Assembly (NCBI GenBank): GCA_903995115.1
Contig: LR877158.1
Span: forward strand, 124,001-188,000
From: Angomonas deanei
Lineage: Eukaryota; Euglenozoa; Kinetoplastea; Trypanosomatida; Trypanosomatidae
Reading direction: 5' to 3'
Length of the DNA: 64,000 nucleotides
Below are positions 1 through 8,600 of this stretch, piece after piece. How positions within the stretch are numbered: the stretch's first letter is position 1; the number at the start of each line of letters is the position of its first letter. The notes beneath the pieces are model-generated. The model had not been told where the DNA came from. It did no database searches and worked only from the letters and a program-made list of their open reading frames with translations. A program made the translations under genes and the position numbers.

Positions 1-1
1 C

Positions 2-1657
2 GCGCTGCGGACGGAGCTGACCTCGCGCACTGCGAGCAGCCCCCGCTGGTACCTGCACCTGCGAGAGGAGGACATCATGGTCACCAGCGACGACCCCATG
101 AAGCCGCTCATGGCGAAGATGGATTGCTATAATATCTTAGAGCTGCACGGCGCCCAGTCAGGCCTGTCGCCGCAAGATTACACCGTGCGCCAGGCGTGGC
201 CCTACAGTGATGCGGAGGACCTCAAGCCAGAGCGTATTATGCCGCTGGCGAAACAAAATGTAGTGTGGAAGAAGGTGGTAAAGGACGACGGCAGTGACAT
301 CAATTGCTACTTGCTCTCTCGCAAAGAGGCTGGGGTGACCTTTTCCTTTGGCGGCACGGCAGCACCGGCTACTACTGCCAGTAAGGCTGCAGCGCCTGCC
401 CCTGGAGGGTTTACGTTTGGGAAGAGTAACCCCACCAGCGCCCCTAGCACCGCTACTGCCGGTAAGAGTGCGCCTGCCTTCAATTTTGGTTTCGGCACCG
501 GTGCCAACACGACCAACCATAATAACAATACGACGGCTGCTCCGCCTGCGTTTAACTTTGGCTTCGGGAACACCGCCGCCGCCAAAAGTGCCCCTAGCGC
601 CACGCCTTCTTTTGGATTCGGTGCCGCCCCCGCCAAGCCCGCCTCCGACCCTACCGAGGTGAAGGTGACGCCGCTCCGTGCGGAGGCCGCGCTGCTAAAC
701 GTGGTGACCGTGAACCCCTCGCTCTTGTTGTTTAACGTCTGGACAGAGAAGAGTGTCCGTAAGATGAAGCGCTCTATTCTCAGTGGCAGTCGCGCCAAGT
801 ACGACGACTACCCTCTGCCAGCCTTCGTGGTGGGGTCTGAGGAAGACTTTGAGCGGGTCTTCAAGGCGTACGCGGAGAACCCCAAGTTTGGCCGTGGCTC
901 GCGTGGTCAGAAGCGTGGACGAGAGGAAGAGGAGGAAAAGGAGGAAGAGGCGCCCACTAAGTTCAAGCGCGGGGACGACGGAGGACGAGAGGCCGTGAAA
1001 GAGTCCAGCGATAGCGACGACGACGATCTCATCGAGCTCGAGGACGACGAGGTGTTCGAGTTCGCGGTGACCCCCAGCAAGCGCACGCTGTCCGAGGAGC
1101 AGAAGGCCATGATCAAGGCCTTCGTGCTGCCCAAGAAAATTAACCTTGTCGTGGAGAATGACCGCAAAGACACCATTGACACCGTGTTGATCCGTACGGT
1201 GGCACGACTGTTCGCTAAGGTACACCCAAAGCTGAAGGCCATGGACAGTGCCATTGACGCGCTGACCACCGTGGATGAGACCCTCACCCGCATGCAAGCC
1301 GAGCGGGCGACCGTGCTGCACGAGTTGGTGAAGAATGATCCCACCTTTCAGTTTCTGTACTGTTACTACGCCCCTCTTCTAATTGGCTTATTTGAGGAGA
1401 TTATTCAAGTCCGCAAGACGGCGCAGGACTACGAGCTAGACCAACTCAGTGCGATTGAGAAGTTGCTGAAGGACGGGTCGCTGCCCTCCAAGGCACAGTA
1501 CAAAATGTTAAAGTACTATCCCAGCAATGAAAAGTATCCGTTTCGGCCGCACAATAAGATTAGCGGTATTAGTGAAAGTTCCGAGGCGGTGGATGTGTGC
1601 GTGCCGCCACCGGTCGCGAGTCATGCCATGGTCAACATCTCCATGAAACCGCGATAA
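2..1657 (+). CDS. FG-repeat nucleoporin-like protein, 5' partial
   Basis: Probable nuclear-pore or nuclear-transport protein. The frame is open from base 2 with protein-like residues (SPRWYLHLREED) before the first Met at base 77, so the true start probably lies outside the window. Counting from that Met, residues about 90-190 form a low-complexity Ala/Thr/Ser/Pro segment with FG motifs (FSFGG, FTFGK, FNFGFG twice, FGFGAAP), the signature of the unfolded, karyopherin-binding part of FG nucleoporins. A basic/acidic linker follows (GREEEEEKEEE, then a Ser/Asp/Glu stretch). The last ~180 residues look helical. The gene is GC-rich, unlike the giant Asn-rich genes further on. No kinetoplastid Nup could be assigned by name; another FG-bearing transport or mRNA-export factor is possible. 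Confidence 0.6.
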   Translation, partial: ALRTELTSRTASSPRWYLHLREEDIMVTSDDPMKPLMAKMDCYNILELHGAQSGLSPQDYTVRQAWPYSDAEDLKPERIMPLAKQNVVWKKVVKDDGSDINCYLLSRKEAGVTFSFGGTAAPATTASKAAAPAPGGFTFGKSNPTSAPSTATAGKSAPAFNFGFGTGANTTNHNNNTTAAPPAFNFGFGNTAAAKSAPSATPSFGFGAAPAKPASDPTEVKVTPLRAEAALLNVVTVNPSLLLFNVWTEKSVRKMKRSILSGSRAKYDDYPLPAFVVGSEEDFERVFKAYAENPKFGRGSRGQKRGREEEEEKEEEAPTKFKRGDDGGREAVKESSDSDDDDLIELEDDEVFEFAVTPSKRTLSEEQKAMIKAFVLPKKINLVVENDRKDTIDTVLIRTVARLFAKVHPKLKAMDSAIDALTTVDETLTRMQAERATVLHELVKNDPTFQFLYCYYAPLLIGLFEEIIQVRKTAQDYELDQLSAIEKLLKDGSLPSKAQYKMLKYYPSNEKYPFRPHNKISGISESSEAVDVCVPPPVASHAMVNISMKPR

Positions 1658-1731
1658 ATCAAGCAAAAAAAGAAAAAAAGTAGGAATGTGTTATTTTCAC
1701 TTTTTTTTTTTATTTTGATGATTTGCGATTT

Positions 1732-1756
1732 AACTAATCTTTTTTTTTTTCTGTAG
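1732..1756 (+). promoter_or_regulatory. candidate spliced-leader trans-splice acceptor for the LSM gene
   Basis: A T-rich pyrimidine tract ends in CTGTAG, with the AG at 1755-1756. It lies about 200 bases before the LSM-protein start codon and after the stop of the FG-repeat gene. This arrangement is the one kinetoplastids use to add the spliced leader. The rest of the 300-base spacer is A/T-rich and shows no gene. The assignment is inferred from position and composition only. Confidence 0.4.
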
Positions 1757-1957
1757 ATGAAAGAAAAGAAGGAGGAAAAACGAGTAATTAAATAACTATT
1801 TTTAAACACAAACCTTTTTGTATCCGTTTTATTGTTCACTGTTATATTACTTCACTACTCTCAAAAACACAAAACAAACAAGCCTATCTCCCTCCCTCAC
1901 CACACCTCAACAACAAAGAAATAAAAAAGAAAACAGACTTTTACATTATCTTCCAAC

Positions 1958-2362
1958 ATGCCCCCCAAGAACAAAGCCAAGGCCGCGCAGGAAGAGGCCG
2001 CCGCCCCCCTCGAGCCCTTTCTCGGTCGCGAGCTACGCGTAGAGCTCACCGACGGTCGTGTCATTGTAGGAGTGCTGCTCGCCTACGAAGGGAGCGGTAA
2101 CCTCATGCTCCAGGGCGCCGTCATGCAGTGCCAGTACAAGAACAACGATGTCGTGCTGAATACCAATGAAAAGGAAATCACGCTGCGCACCTCGAACATG
2201 ATGGCGGTCCCTTTTCGCTATGTGAAGTCCATGCAGCGCCGAAAGGAAGGGAATACGATGGTAATTCAAAAGTTGGAGGATATGTATAAGACAGAACACG
2301 AGGCGAGGGTGGCGGCCAAGGAGGCTGCCGACCGTGCCGCCGCCGCTGCACCTGCCGCTTAA
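1958..2362 (+). CDS. LSM-domain protein, NAA38/LSMD1-like
   Basis: A 134-residue protein with one Sm-like fold. Residues about 22-50 carry the Sm1 pattern (LGRELRVELTDGR, then G.L.AYEG.GN), and residues about 80-92 (MMAVPFRYVKSMQ) fit the final strands. In the second half, MVxPxxxIxSI-like spacing in place of the RNA-binding RG loop points to the NAA38/LSMD1 branch, the small auxiliary subunit of the NatC N-terminal acetyltransferase, rather than a canonical spliceosomal Sm protein. The N-terminus is Lys/Ala-rich and the C-terminus is an Ala-rich charged helix. The first ATG of the frame is used, just after an A/C-rich leader. Sm-like fold is fairly sure; the NatC role is inferred. Confidence 0.65.
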   Translation: MPPKNKAKAAQEEAAAPLEPFLGRELRVELTDGRVIVGVLLAYEGSGNLMLQGAVMQCQYKNNDVVLNTNEKEITLRTSNMMAVPFRYVKSMQRRKEGNTMVIQKLEDMYKTEHEARVAAKEAADRAAAAAPAA

Positions 2363-2971
2363 AATAATAATAAAAATAATAATAAAAGAATTGTTTAACC
2401 TATATCTATAACTCCTAGCTTTCTTTACCGTTCATCTCATCGCTATGTCCTTTTACGAAGCACTCTTTTTTTTATATTATCTTCGTCCCCTTTTCTCAAA
2501 TGAGAAGGGGAAAAGAAAAAAAGAAAGAAAAAAGTAAGCTGAGAAACGACTTAAAAAAAAAAATGAAAAATCTGTCACACTCTTTAACGTTCACGTTTAG
2601 TTAACTGATAAAAATAATAAAAAAAAACGTCCTTAATCCTCTAAAAAAAAAAAAACTCTGTTAAATTAAGTGAATCGAGTTTTAAAAAAAAAAATGGATT
2701 ATTTTCTTCTTTTTGTTGTTGTTCCTACTTTCTGCGTCAAAGAAATGCAACTAAACCAAAGCACATTTCTCTCTGTTTCTCAGTTTTACCATTGGCAAAA
2801 CGAAAATAATAGAATTAGCTCATTTTAAAAAAAAATTGTTACTCTTATTTCTACATATTGCGTATTTTTCTTTTCCTTTCATAAAAAAATAATTAAAAAA
2901 ACTTATTCAGTGAACCATCAAAACTAATAAATAAACAAATAAATAAAAGTATTATTTATCGATTACGAAAA
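2363..2971. other. intergenic spacer, A/T-rich
   Basis: No gene is visible. The 609 bases are dense in A and T homopolymers. The spacer starts with a short AAT/AAA-rich stretch just past the LSM stop. A pyrimidine-rich segment with CTGTTTCTCAG (AG at 2782-2783) is a candidate trans-splice acceptor for the amidase downstream. Confidence 0.6.
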
Positions 2972-4897
2972 ATGAGGTGGTACACCATTCTTCTGTTCGT
3001 CCTGTTTTTCGTCCCTAGCGTCTACTACGGCGGTATCTATGGCTTCACGATTTACGTCGTGCTCGCCAGTTGGGCCCGCAACGTGTGGTGCCAGTCCTTC
3101 CAGCGCGCCGGTCCCCGCACCTCCCGTCAGATACCGCCCACTCCTATTCACAAGTGCATGCAACTCTCCGCGCAGGAGCTGTCCGCCGCCTACGAGGCTG
3201 GCACCTACACCGTCGTCGAGGTCGTCCGTGCTTACATTGAGCACATCAAGGTGGTCAACCCGTATCTGAACGTGATGGTGTTCGACACCTTTGAGGAGGC
3301 GATGCAGACGGCTGTGAAGGCCGATAAAACTTGGGCCAAGTGGCGTCAGACCCGCGACCCTCGCACCAAGCCCAGCTGGCTGCTCGGCGTCCCTTGTACC
3401 ATTAAGGAGTGCATGCAGTGTCGGGGCTGCCCCAACTCCAGCGGTCACCCCAATCGGGAGAATATCATCAGCGAGGTCGACAGCCCGGTGGTCCATAACT
3501 TTAGAGAAGCCGGCGCCATCATCCTCGGCGTCACCAACACCTCGGAGTTGTGCATGTGGTATGAGAGCTCCAACTACGTCTATGGCATCACCTGTAACCC
3601 ATACGACACCCGCTGCTTGGTAGGCGGTAGCAGTGGTGGCGAGGGCGCGGCGGCAGGGGCCGTCTTCTCGTGCTTCTCCCTCGGCTCCGATATCGGCGGG
3701 AGTATCCGCATGCCAGCCTTCTTCAATGGGGTCTACGGCCACAAGGCGTCCCCGCACTATATCAGCAATAACGGACAGTACCCCGGCGCCAAGTCTTCTG
3801 CCAATCATTACATGGCGACTGGCCCTATCACACGCTTTGCGGAGGATCTCCTGCCGCTGTGCGAGGTCGCCGCCCGGGGTGGGTTCCGGCTCGACAGCAA
3901 GGAGTTCCCGCCGTGCAAGCCGCTGGAGAAGCTCATCGACCTCGACCACATGAAGGGGAAAAAGGTGCTGAAGGTGTACGCCCTCGAGGACTATGGTATT
4001 CCCTGCATTCCTGTCTCGGATAGCGAGGTGGAGGCGGTCCACACCGCCGCGGAGGTCCTTCGTGATCGCTATGGCGCAGAGGTACAATACATTAACGTAC
4101 GCAATGCCTCTCGCTGCACGGGTGGGGTCATCCCAGAGGAGTTCAAGCCCTTCTCCCGCATTCTCTCCATGTGGGCGGATGTACTCACCAAGGACCCGAC
4201 AGAGACCAAGTTTAATGAACTCATGGCGACCGGTCACGAGGGCATCAGCTGGTTCGCGGAGGTGGGCCGGTGGCTGCGCGGCAAGTCCCGTCACACCATC
4301 CCTGCCATCGCGCTCTGCTTGTTGGAGTTAGGCGAGACGTACCTCCCCTCCTTCCTCACGGTCAGCCAGTCCGGCGCCATTGGGCCCTTCCGCGCTGGGC
4401 TCATCAAGTTGTTAGAAGACAATCAAGCCGTTATCATATGCCCCTCCTTCCCCTCCCCGGCGCCTCGTCACCACTACGTGCTGTGGAACCCGTTTCAGTT
4501 TCAGTACTGTGCGGCATTTAATGTATTACAGTTTCCGTCCACTGCCTGTCCCATGTGGCCGACTCGTCAGGAACTGGCGGAGGAGACGCGTAGAGGCCGT
4601 AAATCCATCTTACGGAAGGCACTTTCCATGTTTGAGGTACGCCGGCGAGGACTGCCGGACGACTATCACTTACCAAAAGGGGTGCAAGTGGTGTCAGCGC
4701 CCAATCAAGATGAGCTGTGCCTCAGTACCACCCTGGCCCTGCAAGACGCCGCTGGCTATAGATACCCATCCTGGGCGGAGCTAGGAGGGGCAGGAATTTT
4801 AGAAATAGAAAAAGTTCTTTTTTTTCATGTTGTTTTTTTTAAACTATCGTTATCATCTCATTTCTATATATATATTACATTTTTTTTTATTATTTGA
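2972..4897 (+). CDS. amidase-signature hydrolase, fatty acid amide hydrolase (FAAH)-type
   Basis: Serine hydrolase of the amidase-signature family that would cleave fatty-acid amides at a membrane. A hydrophobic segment at residues 5-35 suggests an N-terminal membrane anchor, as in FAAH. The Ser-cisSer-Lys triad is complete: Lys145 (in TIKEC), Ser220 (in GGSSGGEGA) and nucleophile Ser244 (in DIGGSIRMPA). The spacing 75 and 24 equals that of mammalian FAAH (K142, S217, S241). The frame is GC-rich and intact through residue ~605. The last ~32 residues (from IEKVLFF on) are encoded by T-rich DNA that resembles 3' UTR. One base fewer in the GGGG run near 4789 would give a stop at 4800-4802, so the annotated C-terminus is doubtful. 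Substrate is inferred from family. Confidence 0.88.
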   Translation: MRWYTILLFVLFFVPSVYYGGIYGFTIYVVLASWARNVWCQSFQRAGPRTSRQIPPTPIHKCMQLSAQELSAAYEAGTYTVVEVVRAYIEHIKVVNPYLNVMVFDTFEEAMQTAVKADKTWAKWRQTRDPRTKPSWLLGVPCTIKECMQCRGCPNSSGHPNRENIISEVDSPVVHNFREAGAIILGVTNTSELCMWYESSNYVYGITCNPYDTRCLVGGSSGGEGAAAGAVFSCFSLGSDIGGSIRMPAFFNGVYGHKASPHYISNNGQYPGAKSSANHYMATGPITRFAEDLLPLCEVAARGGFRLDSKEFPPCKPLEKLIDLDHMKGKKVLKVYALEDYGIPCIPVSDSEVEAVHTAAEVLRDRYGAEVQYINVRNASRCTGGVIPEEFKPFSRILSMWADVLTKDPTETKFNELMATGHEGISWFAEVGRWLRGKSRHTIPAIALCLLELGETYLPSFLTVSQSGAIGPFRAGLIKLLEDNQAVIICPSFPSPAPRHHYVLWNPFQFQYCAAFNVLQFPSTACPMWPTRQELAEETRRGRKSILRKALSMFEVRRRGLPDDYHLPKGVQVVSAPNQDELCLSTTLALQDAAGYRYPSWAELGGAGILEIEKVLFFHVVFFKLSLSSHFYIYITFFFII

Positions 4898-5225
4898 GCT
4901 GTTTTACTGTACTGTAACTTATAAAAACAGAAGAGAAAAACGGCGAAAAGAAAAGAAAAATGATTGGGTAAACTTATTATTATTATTACAGAAACTATTC
5001 AAAAAGGAAACGAATTAGATTGTGATCAAATTTACGCTTTTTCTGTTTTTCCTTTTCACTTTTTTTTTTTTTTCCATTGTTCTTGTCAAAAAAAAAAAAA
5101 ATAATAATAACTGTACTGTTTGTTCGCGCGACTCCATATTGACAAGACTGTTTTTATTGCGCTTCTTTTTTTTTTCTTTTTTTGCACAATCAAATTCATT
5201 AATTATCCTTATATTACACGCAAAG

Positions 5226-5249
5226 AATAATAATAATAATAATAATAAT
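5226..5249 (+). repeat. non-coding (AAT)n microsatellite
   Basis: About eight consecutive ATA/AAT units in an intergenic spacer. The same trinucleotide makes the poly-Asn runs in coding regions, which shows that the repeat also expands outside genes. Confidence 0.8.
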
Positions 5250-5528
5250 GAAATAAGTAATAAATCAATTATAGAAAACACTAAACTGATCCAAATTTAC
5301 AAATAAGCAGACACTTCGAAAAAAAAAAAAGTTATATAACGTCAAGAGACAACGTTGTTGTCTTCTCGATGCCCTTCATATCTTTTTGTATTTTTGTTGT
5401 GTTTGGACGACGATGAACAGTAAACCTATCACCTTATTAAAACAAAAAAAGAGATCACAACGAAAACATATATTTGTTTAGATTTACTGTTATGATTCAT
5501 TTATTTCTATCACTAGTATAGATCATTC

Positions 5529-5554
5529 TACCTCCCTCCTCCTTCTCATTGTAG
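5529..5554 (+). promoter_or_regulatory. candidate trans-splice acceptor for RPA1
   Basis: A C/T-rich tract (CTACCTCCCTCCTCCTTCTC) is followed by ATTGTAG with the AG at 5553-5554, giving a leader of about 90 bases before the ATG at 5644. It is one of the cleanest polypyrimidine-AG pairs in the window. Confidence 0.5.
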
Positions 5555-5643
5555 GAAAGAAATAAAGACGCACTAGTGTTAATTTTTTTTTTTTTCATTT
5601 TTCATTAAAATAAAATAATAATAATATAATAATAGTAAACCAC

Positions 5644-8600
5644 ATGTCGCTCACTACCAACTTCCCCTTCAAGTCGTTCCGCTGTGATTTACGCAATCGT
5701 CCGCTGTTGGAGGATAAGACCGGTCTGTCCTTTGCGCTGCTAAGTTCCGAGGATATGGAGCGTATGGCCATGGTGGAGGTGACGGTGCCCTACACCGAGT
5801 GCAACGTGCAGGCCCCGTGGACGGCGACCGCACGACAGGCCGGCGAGGGACGCGGGGAGCGGAATACCTTCTTTGACACCCGCATGGGGAACTTCCACTC
5901 CCCCGCGATCGAGCACAAGCCGTGCTCCACCTGCAGTGCGACCCACATTGTAAACCCTCAGCAAGGCAATGAACGGTGCATCGGGCACTTTGGCTTTATC
6001 GGCATGCCCCGGTACGCCCCGCTGGAGCGACACACGTTTGTCAATCCCGCCTTGGACACCGCCGGTGCCTCCACCCCGAATGTACCGCGTATGTTCCTCA
6101 TCAACCCCCACAGTCAGAAGGAGGTGGAGAAGTTACTGCAGGCCAAGTGCTTCTTCTGCCATCGCTTCCGTGTCACCAGCTTTGACGTGCAGCGCTACGT
6201 GCAGGCCCTACGGCTGGTGGACGCTGGACTGCCCGGGGAGGCCCTGGAGCTACTCCACTCCGTGATGCCCTCTCGCTACGGGGAGGCCGTCAGCAACCTG
6301 CGCGACCCTCTCTCTCTGCCAGTCCTGGACGTGGACTCGCTTCACCGGCATGTCGAGCACATTCTGGAGAAGAATGCGCACAAGAAGACACGCGACCTGC
6401 AGCCGGTGTTGGCCTCGCTGGATATTCGTAACCGTATCTGCAATGAAGCGATCCAGGCCCTACGACCGTCGTCCTCGGTGTGTCCGCACTGCGGGGGCAT
6501 ATCCCCCACGATACGCCGCAAGTTCTCGCACTTGTACTTTTACTTTAGCGAGGCAGACATTGCCGCTAATATTAAACTGGGACTGCTCTCCAAGACGACC
6601 GTGAATGACTGGAAGCGAAACGACAAGCGGCACAACCGCACCCACACGTACATGTTACCCACCGTCGCAAGGGAGCACATCAAGGAGTTGTGCCAGCGGG
6701 AGCACGAGGTGCTGGGTCTGCTCTTCCCCCACATGGGAGAGTCCACCGTCCCCACTCCATTCGGTAGCAAGAACCCTCTCCTGCCGCAGCTCTTGTACAA
6801 GGTGATGTTCATTGATAAGGTGTTGGTGCCGCCGCTGCCGGTGCGACTGTCCAGCGGGATAGAGGTCGTGCACAACATGTTAATCCCCGATGATTCCACG
6901 CGGGCCCTTTCTCGGGTGTTGGACTTTGTGCACTCCGTCGAGCGTTACTTTGAGGAGAAGGAACGGAACTTTAGACAGCAGAAGGCGGCCGACCCCGATT
7001 GTCCGCTGCAGTCCGCGCTGGACGTGACCCTCTCTGACACCGAGGAAAAGGATTTCGAGATCAATGTACAAAACTTGCAGCTGCACCTCAACAACGCCTA
7101 CGCCGAGGTGGAGAAGAGCTTCTCCTCCAAACAAGGGCTGTATCGTATGTATATGATGGGGAAGCGTGTCAATCAGGCCTGCCGTAGTGTGATCTCACCC
7201 GACTACGAGGTGGAACCCAATGAGGTGTTGCTGCCACGCTCCTTTGCGAAGCGTCTGACCTTCCCGGAGCAGTTCAACCCGCACTTGCAGGCACGTGCCA
7301 CTTTCCTGAAGCGCTGCGCCCTCAACGGACCTCACGTGTACCCCGGCGCCAGTCACCTCGAAATTCGCAACCCCAGCGGCGATACCGTCTTTGTTGACCT
7401 GGACACCATGACCCAGAACCGTCAGGCCAGCGTGCAGAGAGAGTTCGCCAGGGCCAATGCCTCTTCTAACGCCAGTAACGTGCTCATTGTGCACCGTCAC
7501 GTGCTGGACGGTGACCGTCTCATCTTCAATCGTCAGCCGACCCTGCACAAGGTCTCCATGATGGGCTACCGGGCGAAGGTGCTCAGCGGACTCAAGACGT
7601 TGCGTTTCCACTACGTCAATGGTAAAAGTTACAATGCGGACTTTGACGGAGATGAAATGAACATTCACGTGGTACAGTCGATTGAGGCGAAGGCGGAGTT
7701 GGAGACAATCATGGACGCTAACTTGCAGTACCTCGTCCCCACCTCGGGTAAGCCCATCCGAGGTCTCATCCAGGATCACATTGTCGCCGGTGTGCTGCTC
7801 ACGCTCAAGGACAAGTTTCTTGATTTTGAAACCTTCTCCCAATATCTCTACGCCAGTATCGCCCCGTACATGCAGCGTCGCAACACCTATCTGCGCATGC
7901 TAGGGTCCCAGCGGAACAAGGCCGGCAACAGTTCCGTCTCGCTCAGCGCCCTCACGTATCTGATCCCACCGCCCGCCATCCTGAAGCCAAAAGCGCTGTG
8001 GACCGGGAAGCAGCTCATCTCCTGCATTGTGCGTTATGTCAGCTCGGTCTCTCTTGAGCGGGGTGGCAAGCCGGGGGCGCGGGAGGGCGTCTCGCTGAAG
8101 GGCATTTCTCAGATTAGAGCCAACGTCTACAACACCACCGACCTCTACACTGGTGAGCTCAAGGAGTTCAAGAATATCCCCACCGACACCCTCCGCTACA
8201 TTGACGACGATCGCGTCCTCTTCATGCAGAGTGAGTTCATCACCGGTGTCTTGTGCAAAAATCAACTAGGCCCCTCGAACCTGTCGGTCGCGCACGTCTT
8301 GTACGAGCTGTACGGACCGCACGTGGTGGGGGATTTCTTCGGGGCCATGGGCCGCTGCCTCACCATCAGTCTGCAGCGCGAAGGATTCTCCATGGGGATG
8401 GACGATATGCTGTTGGTCCAGGAGGAGCGGCGGGCGAACCTGCTGCGGGAGCTCGACAACACCCCTGTGAAGCTCGCCAGCGACGAGGAGGCGGTCGTCA
8501 TGCCCGCCATCATGAAGCTCGCGACGGACTTACAGAAGGAGTTTGTCCCTGGCCGCATGTTACGCCCCTTCCCAGCCAATCAACTGCTCATGATGACCGT

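Larger units (their letters stand above)
4898..5643. other. intergenic spacer, A/T-rich
   Basis: 746 bases without a convincing gene. They hold long T and A runs, an AAT microsatellite, and a pyrimidine-rich segment with AG close to the RNA polymerase I gene. Short open frames here encode only Phe/Lys/Asn/Ile-rich strings, as expected from homopolymers. Confidence 0.6.

Noticed and set aside
2963-4294. 443-codon open frame on the - strand opposite the amidase
   Set aside because: It is the antisense shadow of a GC-rich gene. The + strand frame has the full catalytic triad with family spacing; the - frame has no recognisable motif.
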